Below, piece by piece: positions 53,617 to 63,292 of a stretch of 64,000 nt of DNA; position 1 is the first letter of the stretch; each line of letters starts with the position of its first letter. Source of the stretch: an uncultured Flavobacteriales bacterium. GTDB taxonomy: Bacteria > Bacteroidota > Bacteroidia > Flavobacteriales_D > Crocinitomicaceae. The position numbers and the translations under genes are program-made. The notes below the pieces were generated by a model. It did not search any database, had not been told where the DNA came from, and was given only the letters and a program-made list of their open reading frames with translations. The stretch lies in assembly GCA_937876195.1 (NCBI GenBank), contig CALEIK010000027.1, positions 1 through 64,000 on the forward strand, written 5' to 3'.

Positions 53617-54537
53617 TTAACGTCCTCTTTGAGTATTCTTGTCCTGATCATTTACTTCAGCGGGAGGACATCCTTTCGCTTTCTTTTCGAACAAATAAAT
53701 AAACTTTATGTGGGGATAAATAGGCCAGTACTGCGATGAAAACCATTGCAGTGCTGGATTTCCAAAATAGGGGGCGTTAGGTGCGCCTTTTCCATTTCCA
53801 GCAAGTAGAGGACTAACGCCTTGATATCCCAAGATAGGTGTTCTAACTCCCGGAATCAAATAGCTTCCGCGCTTCAATTTTATCCCAAAGCCGATACTGT
53901 AGTGCAATTGAACGAGCAAAGGATTGTACAGACTTCTGCGTCCTGGAAAAACTTCTCCCGGATAGGCTGCTTGTCCGTGTACGACTTTATAATCGACATT
54001 CAACCCCAGGCCATTGTCAATAAAAAAGGTCTTGCCCAAATTGATGTTCTTGTGTAAGGTAAATCTACCGTACACATGTCCGTTGTAAAATTTACCACTG
54101 AATTCATCTGTACCAATCACATTTCCAGCAGGGTCAAGTCGATCAAGATAGGTCGTTTCTGTTCCACCGAGGTGTTTGTAGCCAATGCCCCAATCGTAAT
54201 AGCTGACAAGTACCGTTTTCAACCACAATGACAATTTAGATCTTTTTTTAGGAAAGTGTGCCATGCCGATTTCTGCATAAAAACCCATTAATCCCTTTGG
54301 ATCGTGCGTGTATCTCCCTGTAATGCTGTCCGCTGGACTAGCGTATGCGGTATAGTTTTTCTTGTCCAAGCGCGTGAGCGTATACGTTGGACCGAGTTGG
54401 AATTGCAGTCCATAGTTATTCAGGTTTCTAAAATCTCTCGTTCCAAACGCTTGTCTTTTCTTCGTTGGAGTCAAATCACGCTGTGCAAATGCCCCAAACG
54501 ATATAATTAACCCCAACAACAATACAATTCCTCTCAT
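53617..54537 (-). CDS. Predicted outer-membrane or envelope beta-protein
   Basis: This 306-residue protein has a signal peptide (ends SFGAFAQ) and a Tyr/Gly-rich, beta-strand-like mature part (YGLQFQLGPTYTLTRL, LQWFSSQYWPIYPHIKFIYLF) compatible with a small barrel. It ends in a polar tail. No family is recognised. It starts 1 base after the kmo stop, so it is translated with the kynurenine genes. Confidence 0.6.
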   Translation of the reverse strand: MRGIVLLLGLIISFGAFAQRDLTPTKKRQAFGTRDFRNLNNYGLQFQLGPTYTLTRLDKKNYTAYASPADSITGRYTHDPKGLMGFYAEIGMAHFPKKRSKLSLWLKTVLVSYYDWGIGYKHLGGTETTYLDRLDPAGNVIGTDEFSGKFYNGHVYGRFTLHKNINLGKTFFIDNGLGLNVDYKVVHGQAAYPGEVFPGRRSLYNPLLVQLHYSIGFGIKLKRGSYLIPGVRTPILGYQGVSPLLAGNGKGAPNAPYFGNPALQWFSSQYWPIYPHIKFIYLFEKKAKGCPPAEVNDQDKNTQRGR

Positions 54538-54538
54538 A

Positions 54539-55885
54539 CTATATCCTTTCTAAAATTCGATTCATAATTTCTTCCGAGTCCCATTTCGACTCAATATCGG
54601 AAATATTCATGACTTCCTTCATTATTTTATCCTGTCGCATTCCATTTTTTAACGCTTCGCTGTAGCGAATCGTGCTAAATGTGACTTGAGAATATAACGG
54701 CATCCACTTATCTGGGTACAGTTCTGCAAATTTTGCTTCAATTTTCTTCTGCAATAAAAATTTTGGGTCAGCTACAAAATCGCGCATAACATGGTAATTA
54801 TGCAAGGATAAATCTTGAAGTGCATCACCGTCTGGTTTTCTCAAAATACTGTACTCTTCGAACACCTGCTCCCAATTTTCATTGTGTTTTTGCATTAATT
54901 CCCACATCACAGAACAATCTTCAAAACCACCGTTCATTCCCTGTCCATAAAACGGAACAGTCGCGTGTGCGGCGTCTCCCATGAGCGCCACTTTTCCATC
55001 GTGCCACGGGTAAGAACGCATAATTGCCAACGACGACAATGGGTGGTCTTCCCATGCATCTGCTACATTAGGCATCATGGTATAAAAATCAGGAAAGGTG
55101 GATTTAAAAAACGCATCCACTTCTTGTTTTGTGTTCACTTTGTCAAACGAATTTTCTCCTCCTTCGTGCGGCATAAACAAGGTACAGGTAAACGATCCAT
55201 CTTCATTCGCAAGCGCAATCAACATAAATCGACCTCTCGGCCAAATATGCAGTGAGTTTTTATCCATTGGATAATCACCATTTGGTAATGCTGGTAAAAG
55301 CAATTCGCGGTATCCATCCTCTATAAAATGCTGACTGTAATTGAATCGATCTAGCTTCTGCATGGCATTGTAGCGCACTGCTGAAAATGCTCCGTCCGCT
55401 GCAAAAACGACATCGGCTTGCTTTTCGAATTCATCTCCCGATTTTTTGTCCTTAAGTCGCACAGTTCCTGCTTTTGTATCTGCTCCTATGCACTCTACAT
55501 TGTAGTGAATTGTAGCGTTTCCTACATTTTCCGCGATGTCCATCATTTTGGCATTCACACCACCTCTGGAAACAGAATAGATCGCTTGTCCTTCCTTTCC
55601 ATACGGTTGATACGTTAGATTCCCTTCCAAATCGTGCATCGTTCTTCCGTACATCGGTATGGCAATTTTTCTGATTTCATCACCAACGCCAACAGCGTCC
55701 AGTGCTTTCCACCCCCTCACCGATAGTGCTAAATTGATTGACTTCCCAGCAGAAATTTCCGCTTTTCGGATATCGTCGCGTCGCTCATAAATGGTGACTT
55801 TGTATCCCGCTTTGGAAAGATAAACTGCCCAAAGTGAGCCCACCAAACCGGCTCCAACAATTATTGCACTCTTTGATTCTGCCAT
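54539..55885 (-). CDS. kmo: Kynurenine 3-monooxygenase
   Basis: This 448-residue FAD-dependent aromatic hydroxylase turns L-kynurenine into 3-hydroxykynurenine. FAD motifs: GAGLVGSLWAVYLSKAGY at residues 11-28 and GDAAHATVPFYGQGMNGGFEDC near 305. The C-terminal helical segment is present. With kynureninase two genes away it forms a two-step route to 3-hydroxyanthranilate. No haao, tdo2 or kynurenine formamidase gene is in the window, so the start and end of the pathway must lie elsewhere. Confidence 0.94.
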   Translation of the reverse strand: MAESKSAIIVGAGLVGSLWAVYLSKAGYKVTIYERRDDIRKAEISAGKSINLALSVRGWKALDAVGVGDEIRKIAIPMYGRTMHDLEGNLTYQPYGKEGQAIYSVSRGGVNAKMMDIAENVGNATIHYNVECIGADTKAGTVRLKDKKSGDEFEKQADVVFAADGAFSAVRYNAMQKLDRFNYSQHFIEDGYRELLLPALPNGDYPMDKNSLHIWPRGRFMLIALANEDGSFTCTLFMPHEGGENSFDKVNTKQEVDAFFKSTFPDFYTMMPNVADAWEDHPLSSLAIMRSYPWHDGKVALMGDAAHATVPFYGQGMNGGFEDCSVMWELMQKHNENWEQVFEEYSILRKPDGDALQDLSLHNYHVMRDFVADPKFLLQKKIEAKFAELYPDKWMPLYSQVTFSTIRYSEALKNGMRQDKIMKEVMNISDIESKWDSEEIMNRILERI

Positions 55886-55911
55886 ATCGTATAATTCAAG
55901 TAGTTAAATTC

Positions 55912-56133
55912 TTATTTTCTTTTCCAGCCTTTTGAATAGGACGTCTCAAAAAATGATTTTCTGGATCGTTCTGCCAGTTTTCGTTTATGCAAAACACTGC
56001 TTGCTCTCCAAAGTACAATTCCACCAATAATGACAGCCGTCGCTTGAAGCGCTACGCTCAAATACGACGACATTTCACTCAGTCCACCTGAGTAGTTTGC
56101 CTTAATAAGTGTTTGAATTGTTAATTCGTCCAT
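55912..56133 (-). CDS. Small single-helix membrane protein between kynU and kmo
   Basis: This 73-residue protein has one membrane helix (about residues 24-44, SVALQATAVIIGGIVLWRA) and a strongly basic C-terminal tail (HKRKLAERSRKS, GWKRK). It lies 7 bases after kynU and 26 before kmo on the same strand. No family is recognised. Its conserved-looking spacing suggests a real gene, perhaps an accessory to the membrane-associated monooxygenase, but that is a guess. Confidence 0.55.
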   Translation of the reverse strand: MDELTIQTLIKANYSGGLSEMSSYLSVALQATAVIIGGIVLWRASSVLHKRKLAERSRKSFFETSYSKGWKRK

Positions 56134-56140
56134 TTTTCAA

Positions 56141-57418
56141 TTATTGTATTGCGCTTTCGAGGTATTGTCCAAATCGGAAGCAGTCCTCAAAGGAGTTGTA
56201 AAGTGGTGCTGGTGCAATTCGAATCACGTTCGGTTCTCTCCAATCAGCGATCACACCCTGCTCAAAAAGCACATCGAACAATGCTTTTCCTTGTCCATGC
56301 GCAACAATTGACAACTGTGCTCCACGCTGCTTCAAATCTCTTGGTGTAATAATTTCCAACCTACATTTCTCGCTATTTCTCTCTGAAATTTCATCAATGA
56401 TGAATTCCAAATAGGCTGTCATCAGATCCCTTTTCTCTCCAATACGTCCCATTCCAGCTTCTTCAAAGATATCGAGTGAAGCCAAGTGCGCTGCCATTCC
56501 CAGAATTGGCGCGTTACTTAATTGCCATCCTTCTGCGCCTCGCATTGGGTTGAACCCAGGCTCCATTTGAAAACGCGTTTCTTTGTCGTATCCCCACCAA
56601 CCTGCAAAGCGAGGAAGTTCAGGTTTGTACGCATGACGCTCATGCACAAACATACCAGAAACTCCACCTGGTGACGAGTTTAAGTATTTATACCCACACC
56701 ACGCTGCAAAATCAACTCCCCATGCGTGTAAATCTAAATTAACATTTCCTGCAGCATGCGCAAGATCAAATCCGACAATAGCTCCAACGGAGTGACCGAC
56801 TTCAGTGATTTTCTTCATGTCGAACAACTGTCCCGTAAAATAGTTGACTCCACCAATCATCACAAGTGCCAGTTCGTCTCCCGTTTCTCTAATTTTCGAT
56901 AAAATATCTTCTTCCCGAATTAAATTCTCTCCTTCTCGCGGTGCGACTTCAATTAGATGTTCGTTTGTCTCCAACCCATGAAATTTCACTTGAGACTCAA
57001 GCGCATACTGATCACTTGGAAATGCCTTTGCCTCACAAATAATTTTCGTGCGTTTGCCTTGAGGGCGGTAAAACGACACCATCAACAGATGCAAATTCGT
57101 CGTTAGTGAATGTGTGATAACCACTTCCTCCTTATTCGCTCCAACAATTTTCGCCGCTTTTTCGCTTAAAAATTCATGGTACGAAAACCATGGTTTGTCC
57201 GCTAAAAAATGTCCCTCTACTCCAAACTTTGCCCAAGCATCAAGTTCTTCTTTGATGTATTTTTCTGTGGTCTTGGGTTGCAAGCCTAACGAATTCCCCG
57301 TAAAATAAACAACTTCTTTTGAGTGGAAGTTTGGAAAATAAAAACGATCTCTAAATGACTTTAACGGATCTTTTTCGTCCATTTCACGCGAAAATTCAAG
57401 CGTATTTTGATACTTCAT
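56141..57418 (-). CDS. kynU: Kynureninase
   Basis: This 425-residue PLP enzyme cleaves kynurenine or 3-hydroxykynurenine to anthranilate or 3-hydroxyanthranilate plus alanine. The PLP lysine is Lys244 in WCGYKYLNSSPGG, with GFDLAHAAGN before it. Length is normal. It is first in the run kynU, small membrane gene, kmo, envelope protein, ArsC-like, exported protein, DMT transporter. A -7 element (57450-57457) lies 31 bases upstream. Confidence 0.95.
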   Translation of the reverse strand: MKYQNTLEFSREMDEKDPLKSFRDRFYFPNFHSKEVVYFTGNSLGLQPKTTEKYIKEELDAWAKFGVEGHFLADKPWFSYHEFLSEKAAKIVGANKEEVVITHSLTTNLHLLMVSFYRPQGKRTKIICEAKAFPSDQYALESQVKFHGLETNEHLIEVAPREGENLIREEDILSKIRETGDELALVMIGGVNYFTGQLFDMKKITEVGHSVGAIVGFDLAHAAGNVNLDLHAWGVDFAAWCGYKYLNSSPGGVSGMFVHERHAYKPELPRFAGWWGYDKETRFQMEPGFNPMRGAEGWQLSNAPILGMAAHLASLDIFEEAGMGRIGEKRDLMTAYLEFIIDEISERNSEKCRLEIITPRDLKQRGAQLSIVAHGQGKALFDVLFEQGVIADWREPNVIRIAPAPLYNSFEDCFRFGQYLESAIQ

Positions 57419-57449
57419 TCGTCTGCTAATTTTGAGTAGAATTTGTTCT

Positions 57450-57457
57450 CAAAGATA
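57450..57457 (-). promoter_or_regulatory. -7 element of the kynU operon
   Basis: TATCTTTG on the minus strand matches TANNTTTG and lies 31 bases before the kynU ATG. Confidence 0.55.
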
Positions 57458-57560
57458 AAGATATCATTTAAAAACCGATCAGTTTGGGTAGGAACTGGTA
57501 TTCCTTTTGTGAAAATTCAATCATATTTCGAGAACGACTTTATAAAAAGTGATAGATTGC

Positions 57561-57568
57561 TAACTTTG
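57561..57568 (+). promoter_or_regulatory. -7 element of hemL
   Basis: TAACTTTG matches TANNTTTG and lies 20 bases before the hemL ATG. Confidence 0.6.
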
Positions 57569-57588
57569 CATCACTTAAAATTATTACA

Positions 57589-58896
57589 ATGAGTGTCAAA
57601 CAAGCAATTTCCCGTGCAACTTCTGAAAAACTATTTGAAACAGCCAAAACGTACTTTCCCGGTGGTGTAAATTCACCCGTGAGAGCGTTTAAATCTGTGG
57701 AGGGAGCACCTTTGTTTATCAAAAAAGGAGATGGCTGCACCATTTGGGATGAAGACGGAAATGAATTTGTTGATTTTTGTTGCAGCTGGGGACCATTAAT
57801 TTTGGGCCATAATCACCAAGGTATCTACAAAAAAGTCGTAGAAACATTGCAGTATGGGACCAGTTTTGGAGCGCCAACAGTCTTAGAAAACGAATTGGCG
57901 GAATTGATTTTATCGCGTAATCCTTACATTGATAAAATTCGTTTTGTCAGTTCAGGAACGGAAGCTGTCATGTCGGCGTTGCGCTTGGCAAGAGGATACA
58001 CAGGCAGAAAAAAAGTGGTAAAATTTGAAGGTTGTTATCACGGGCATTCCGATTCGCTATTGGTAAAAGCAGGAAGTGGACTTGTGACTTTTGGGGAATC
58101 ATCAAGTGCAGGTGTTCCTGCGGAATTTGCGAACGAAACCTTGGTGTTGCCGTTGAACGATATTGAAGCACTGCAAAACTGTTTTGAATTGCACGGAAAT
58201 GATATTGCGTGTGCGATCATCGAGCCAATTCCAGCGAACAACGGATTATTGCTCCAAGAAAAAAGCTTTTTGTTAGCACTGCGTGAAATTTGTACAAAAT
58301 ACAACTCACTTCTCTTCTTCGATGAGGTGATTTCAGGATTCCGCGTTGGATTTAACGGTGCCGCAGAAATGTTAGACATCACTCCAGATATCGTGACGTA
58401 TGGAAAAATTATTGGGGGTGGTTTGCCTGTCGGTGCGTACGGTGCTAAAAAGGGAATCATGGCACAAATTTCTCCTGATGGTCCGGTTTATCAGGCTGGA
58501 ACATTGTCTGGGAATCCTGTTGCTATGGCTGCGGGAATCGCACAATTAACCGAATGTGCAAAACCAGGGTTTTACGAAGATCAAGAAAGAAGAACCCGAA
58601 TTTTTGTAGATGTGATCAATGACTATGCAAAAGACAAGGGATATGATTTTGAATTGGTGACATTGACCTCCATTTTTTGGATCTCCTTTGATGGAAAGCG
58701 AAACATACATCGTGCGGATGAGATTAATCCAGACATGACGAAATTCAGTCGCCTCCACTGGTCATTACTGAATCATGGAATTTACATTGGCCCAAGTGGT
58801 TATGAGGTAGGATTTATATCACAAGCACACACCGAAGAGGTGTTGACAAAAACTGCGCAGCTCTTCTGTGCGTGTTTGGATGAGGTTTTTAACTAA
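57589..58896 (+). CDS. hemL: Glutamate-1-semialdehyde 2,1-aminomutase
   Basis: This 435-residue PLP enzyme makes 5-aminolevulinate for heme. The start FPGGVNSPVRAFK, VSSGTEAVMSALRLARGYTGR, FDEVISGFR and PLP Lys273 in YGKIIGGGLPVGAYG are all present. Length is normal. It is a single gene, divergent from kynU and convergent with the LuxR-type regulator. Confidence 0.96.
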   Translation: MSVKQAISRATSEKLFETAKTYFPGGVNSPVRAFKSVEGAPLFIKKGDGCTIWDEDGNEFVDFCCSWGPLILGHNHQGIYKKVVETLQYGTSFGAPTVLENELAELILSRNPYIDKIRFVSSGTEAVMSALRLARGYTGRKKVVKFEGCYHGHSDSLLVKAGSGLVTFGESSSAGVPAEFANETLVLPLNDIEALQNCFELHGNDIACAIIEPIPANNGLLLQEKSFLLALREICTKYNSLLFFDEVISGFRVGFNGAAEMLDITPDIVTYGKIIGGGLPVGAYGAKKGIMAQISPDGPVYQAGTLSGNPVAMAAGIAQLTECAKPGFYEDQERRTRIFVDVINDYAKDKGYDFELVTLTSIFWISFDGKRNIHRADEINPDMTKFSRLHWSLLNHGIYIGPSGYEVGFISQAHTEEVLTKTAQLFCACLDEVFN

Positions 58897-58917
58897 AAGA
58901 AAAGGTACTGCTTTCTG

Positions 58918-59619
58918 CTAAATTATATTAAACACCTGAGCGAAAAGAACTAATTCAGGTAATGTTTTTAACCCAGTTTTAGTTTTAATATTCTTTCTAT
59001 GCTGCAAAACAGTCGCATGAGCAATGTACAGCAAATCTGCAATTTCCGTAGAACTCCTACCCTCAACCATTAATTTTAGTATTTCCCGTTCTCTTTTAGT
59101 AAGGTTACGATATTTTGGGAGATCCCGAAGCATGCTTTTGCGCTCGTCAATCAAGCGCTCCATTTTGTAGGTAATACTCTTAAGTTCGTTAACAGGGTGA
59201 GCAGTTGTAATTAGCAAATGTGGCTCCCCTGTTTCATTACATGCAAATACTTTTGTGGTGCTCACGTACCAATCCCATTCTTCTTGTCCATTGGGTCTTA
59301 CTTGCTGAAAGTAGGAAATTTGATCAACACTCCTTTTCTCCAGCATTTCTATAAATTTTGGGGCATAATTTTGAGCATCCTGAGGATTCAAAAAGTGATC
59401 AAAATATGCCTCACCCATGTCTCTTAATTCCTGCATCGAAGTCTGTAGGATTTCTAAACCCCATTTTGACATGTATTCCACGCTTCTCGTTTGGATGTTA
59501 TGGATAATTACCACCCCTGGTAAAAGATCCTCAACGGCTTTAATTGCGACTATTTTCGCTTTCACACTCTTCTCCAAGTGGAAAGGTTGAGACGTCTTAG
59601 AAGCTGAATTTCTCTTCAT
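58918..59619 (-). CDS. LuxR-family regulator with PAS-like sensor domain
   Basis: This 233-residue protein has a PAS-like domain (about residues 30-150, LPGVVIIHNIQTRSVEYMSKWGLEIL-type start trimmed to VEYMSKWGLEIL, EWDWYVSTTKVF) and a C-terminal LuxR helix-turn-helix (about 172-233; LTKREREILKLMVEGRSSTEIA, then LLYIAHATVLQHRKNI). There is no receiver domain. It is divergent from the delta-60 surface-protein gene. A near-palindrome sits exactly in the middle of the 214-base gap, so it may control both promoters. The sensed signal is unknown. Confidence 0.85.
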   Translation of the reverse strand: MKRNSASKTSQPFHLEKSVKAKIVAIKAVEDLLPGVVIIHNIQTRSVEYMSKWGLEILQTSMQELRDMGEAYFDHFLNPQDAQNYAPKFIEMLEKRSVDQISYFQQVRPNGQEEWDWYVSTTKVFACNETGEPHLLITTAHPVNELKSITYKMERLIDERKSMLRDLPKYRNLTKREREILKLMVEGRSSTEIADLLYIAHATVLQHRKNIKTKTGLKTLPELVLFAQVFNII

Positions 59620-59716
59620 GAAAATAGAGTTGTAGATTGTTTAGTATTACAAGTTAATTAAATTATTAGAATTCAGGGTTGACTTTTAAGAAAGAATATT
59701 TAACCATACTGAGAAA

Positions 59717-59736
59717 AATAACCAGTAGTGGGTATT
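59717..59736. promoter_or_regulatory. Palindromic operator candidate, copy 1
   Basis: AATAACCAGTAGTGGGTATT has a near-palindromic core (16 of 20 positions symmetrical). Its centre is 107 bases from both divergent start codons (59619 and 59834). It matches copy 2 at 22 of 24 positions including flanks. Confidence 0.6.
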
Positions 59737-59833
59737 GCATGATTGTAAAGATTAAAGCAATTTTGCTGAATTAAAATGGGGCAGATAGCCAAAATTTAAA
59801 CTGAATATGGTAACCTACTAATGACAGTATACT

Positions 59834-62800
59834 ATGAAAAAGTCAATACTCTTTTCTATTTTTTTATTTTTCACGGCTAACGCAATCTATGGACAACCAG
59901 GTGCTAACGATCCCACATTCAACCCAGGGGATATTGGCTTTGGGTATGGTGATGGAGCAAATAATGCGGTGATGTCAAGCGCTATACAAAGCGATGGGAA
60001 AATTATTATAGGTGGGAGTTTTACTACTTATAACGGATCTGAAGTTTACCATATTACACGACTGAATACAGATGGAACATTAGATTCTAGTTTTAATTCA
60101 GGTTTTGGAGCGAATGGAGAAGTTACAAAAGTCGTCCTTCAAGCCGACGGGAAAATTTTAATTAGCGGGAGTTTCACTTATTATCATGGAATCGCTCGGA
60201 ATAAAATTGCCCGGCTAAACTCAGATGGGACATTAGACCTAACTTTTGACCCAGGTACAGGGCCATCTAGTCTAATTAACACATTAGCACTTCAAAGCAA
60301 TGGGAAAATTATAATAGCAGGTTATTTCAATTCCTATAATGGAATAGCTGTTAACCGAATTGCCCGTCTTAACGTCGATGGAACATTTGATGGAACATTT
60401 GACACAGGAACGGGGGTAGATCAAGTTGTTTATTCTATCGCTATTCAAAATGATGATAAAATAATTATTGGAGGTGAATTCACATTGTTTAATGGAATAA
60501 ACAGATATCGTGTGGCTCGTCTTAATATCGATGGAATGCTGGATACAACATTCGATCCCGGTGGCGGAGCAAATGCTGCTATCACAACAATGGCAATACA
60601 AAACGATGGAAAAGTTATTGTTGCAGGTGGTTTCATTTGGTTGAATGGTCCTAATGTAAATCGTGTAGCGCGACTTAACACTGATGGAACGGTAGATACT
60701 TCTTTTGACTCTGGAACTGGCCCATCTAGTGGTCTCCTTCGCACGGTAACAGTACAAGTTGATGGGAAAATTATCATAGGTGGTGATTTTAATTCCTATA
60801 ATGGAACCTTAGTGAATCGTATAGCTCAACTGAATGAGGATGGATCTATAGATGGTACATTTAATTTAGGAACAGGGGCAAGTACTTCAGTGATGTCAAT
60901 CGACCTGCAAGTTGATGGGAAAATTATAATTGGAGGCCTGTTCACCTCCTATAATGGAACAGGAAGAAACCACATTGCCCGTTTGCATGCCAATGGAACC
61001 TTAGACGCTTCTTTTTATCCCGGAACTGGAGCAAATAGTAATATACATTGTAGCGCCTTGGAAAGTGGCGGAAAATTAATTATTGGAGGTGAGTTCACTT
61101 CTTATAATGGTGATAGTAGAAATCATATCACACGACTTAATATCGATGGAACTTCAGATCCTACTTTTGCCCCAGAAACGGAAACAAATGCGGTTGTTAG
61201 TACAATGGCGATACAAAATGATAACAAAGTTGTTATTGGAGGCGAATTCACTTCAGTTAATGGGTTAGCTATGAATCATATTGCACGTCTAAATAACGAT
61301 GGAACATTAGACGCAGCTTTTGACATTGGAAGCGGGACAAATTTCGCCATTCGCACAGCCTCAATACAAAACGATGGGAAAATTATTATCGGAGGACTTT
61401 TTATCAACTACAATGGCACAAGCAGAAACCGTATTGCGCGACTGAATACCGATGGATCTTTGGACTTAACTTTTGATCCAGGAACAGGGGCAGATAACTT
61501 TATCAATACAACTGCTATTCAGGGTGATGGTAAAATTATAATTGGAGGAGGGTTCACATCCTATAATGGTGTTATCGTAAGTCGCATTGCCCGCCTTAAC
61601 ACTGACGGGACATTGGATGCCACGTTTAATTTTGGAACTGGGATAAATAGTGGCATTGTGACAACCGCCATACAAAATGACGGAAAAATTATCGTTGGAG
61701 GAGGGTTTACTGTATTTAATGGCACCTTAATAAACCGTATTGTTCGATTGAATTCTGATGGAACATTGGATACGACTTTTAATTCAGGAACTGGAGCAAA
61801 CAATACGGTCACGACAATCGCTATACAAAGTAATGGTAAAATTATTATTGGCGGTAATTTCACTTCTTATGATGGAGTTGCTCTAAATCGTGTTGCTCGA
61901 TTAAACACAGACGGAACACTGGATCTAACTTTTGACTCAGGAACTGGGGCAAATAGCTCTGTGTTCACCACTGCCTTACAAACTGATGGAAAAGTAATAA
62001 TAGGTGGACAGTTTACCTCTTACGAAGGAATTGGAAGAAATCGTATTGCGCGTTTATTAACAGCTTGCGTAAATACAGCAAGTACAGACATTGTAGAAGC
62101 ATGCGATTCATACACATGGATAGATGGAGCCACGTATAGTACATCCAACAACACCGCAACACATTTATTGACAAATGCTGCGGGTTGTGATTCTTTGGTA
62201 ACTCTCGATTTGACAATTAATTACTCCAACACGAGTACAGATGTGATAGAAGCATGTGATTCACACACATGGATAGATGGAAACAACTATACTAGCTCCA
62301 ATAGCACTGCAACACATTTATTGACAAATGCAACGGGTTGTGATTCTTTAGTAACTCTCGATCTAACTATAAACTATTCCAACACGAGTACAGATGTGAT
62401 AGAAGCATGTGATTCACACACATGGATAGATGGAAACAACTATACTACCTCCAACAACACTGCAACGCATTTATTGACAAACGCGTCAGGCTGTGATAGT
62501 TTAGTTACACTTGATTTGACGATTAATTATTCCAATACGAGTACTGATGTGATAGAAGCATGTGATTCGTACACATGGATTGATGGAAACAACTATACTA
62601 CCTCCAACAATACTGCAACGCATTTATTGACAAATGCAACTGGCTGTGATAGTTTAGTCACACTTGATTTGACGATTAATTATTCCAATACGAGTACAGA
62701 TGTGATAGAAGCATGTGATTCGTACACATGGATAGATGGAAACAACTATACTGCCTCCAATAACACTGCAACACATTTATTGACGAATGCTGCGGGTTGT

Positions 62801-63292
62801 GATTCTTTGGTAACTCTCGATTTAACAATTCTGGCTATTGACATCACAGTAGTAAACAATGCCAATACTCTAACTGTCACTGAAGGTGGAGCAATCTACC
62901 AATGGCTTGACTGTAACAACAATAACCAAGCAATTACTGGAGAAACAGCTCAAAGTTTCACTGCACTAGCGAATGGAAGTTACGCTGTAGAAGTGAGCCT
63001 AAACAACTGTACTGAAACATCCGCATGTATCGATGTGTCGACGGTTGGACTTACAGATTTGAACACTAAAATGAATGTATATCCAAACCCCACCAACAAC
63101 ATTTTAATCATTGAATATGAAAATTTCGAACCATTCACTTTTGAGATCGTTAATACGTTAGGACAAAAAACATTGAGTGGTCAATTAGCTTCTGAAAAAA
63201 CAATAATTGATATTCGTCATTTGCAGCCAGGGTTATATCTTTTGAGAATTGGTGGAGATAATGCCAATTTCTTTAAGATAATTAAAGAGTAA
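59834..63292 (+). CDS. Delta-60 repeat surface protein with T9SS type A sorting domain
   Basis: This 1152-residue protein begins with a signal peptide (ends NAIYGQ). About 14 delta-60 repeats (residues about 25-740; repeated DGKIIIGGxFTxYNG...RLNxDGTLDxTFDxGTG units of about 52 residues) suggest a beta-propeller-like or solenoid surface domain. Five near-identical 51-residue Cys-containing repeats follow (about 745-1000, EACDSYTWIDG), then a linker and a type A T9SS sorting domain (about 1075-1152, MNVYPNPTNNILIIEY). It should be secreted and anchored at the surface. The divergent LuxR regulator and the central palindrome suggest switch-like control. Confidence 0.9.
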   Translation: MKKSILFSIFLFFTANAIYGQPGANDPTFNPGDIGFGYGDGANNAVMSSAIQSDGKIIIGGSFTTYNGSEVYHITRLNTDGTLDSSFNSGFGANGEVTKVVLQADGKILISGSFTYYHGIARNKIARLNSDGTLDLTFDPGTGPSSLINTLALQSNGKIIIAGYFNSYNGIAVNRIARLNVDGTFDGTFDTGTGVDQVVYSIAIQNDDKIIIGGEFTLFNGINRYRVARLNIDGMLDTTFDPGGGANAAITTMAIQNDGKVIVAGGFIWLNGPNVNRVARLNTDGTVDTSFDSGTGPSSGLLRTVTVQVDGKIIIGGDFNSYNGTLVNRIAQLNEDGSIDGTFNLGTGASTSVMSIDLQVDGKIIIGGLFTSYNGTGRNHIARLHANGTLDASFYPGTGANSNIHCSALESGGKLIIGGEFTSYNGDSRNHITRLNIDGTSDPTFAPETETNAVVSTMAIQNDNKVVIGGEFTSVNGLAMNHIARLNNDGTLDAAFDIGSGTNFAIRTASIQNDGKIIIGGLFINYNGTSRNRIARLNTDGSLDLTFDPGTGADNFINTTAIQGDGKIIIGGGFTSYNGVIVSRIARLNTDGTLDATFNFGTGINSGIVTTAIQNDGKIIVGGGFTVFNGTLINRIVRLNSDGTLDTTFNSGTGANNTVTTIAIQSNGKIIIGGNFTSYDGVALNRVARLNTDGTLDLTFDSGTGANSSVFTTALQTDGKVIIGGQFTSYEGIGRNRIARLLTACVNTASTDIVEACDSYTWIDGATYSTSNNTATHLLTNAAGCDSLVTLDLTINYSNTSTDVIEACDSHTWIDGNNYTSSNSTATHLLTNATGCDSLVTLDLTINYSNTSTDVIEACDSHTWIDGNNYTTSNNTATHLLTNASGCDSLVTLDLTINYSNTSTDVIEACDSYTWIDGNNYTTSNNTATHLLTNATGCDSLVTLDLTINYSNTSTDVIEACDSYTWIDGNNYTASNNTATHLLTNAAGCDSLVTLDLTILAIDITVVNNANTLTVTEGGAIYQWLDCNNNNQAITGETAQSFTALANGSYAVEVSLNNCTETSACIDVSTVGLTDLNTKMNVYPNPTNNILIIEYENFEPFTFEIVNTLGQKTLSGQLASEKTIIDIRHLQPGLYLLRIGGDNANFFKIIKE
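62077..62830. repeat. 153-bp tandem repeat array
   Basis: Five in-frame units of 153 bp recur (landmark CAGATGTGAT at 62238, 62391, 62697, and as CTGATGTGAT at 62544). The first unit is the most diverged. Each encodes EACDSxTWIDG...GCDSLVTLDLTI. Near-identity at DNA level points to recent duplication or homogenisation. Confidence 0.92.

Noticed and set aside
58038..58460. 140-codon minus-strand ORF within hemL
   Set aside because: It lies wholly antisense to a clearly conserved enzyme and shows no protein-like features.
62077..62830. CRISPR array
   Set aside because: The repeats are contiguous, 153 bp, in frame and encode protein; there are no spacers.
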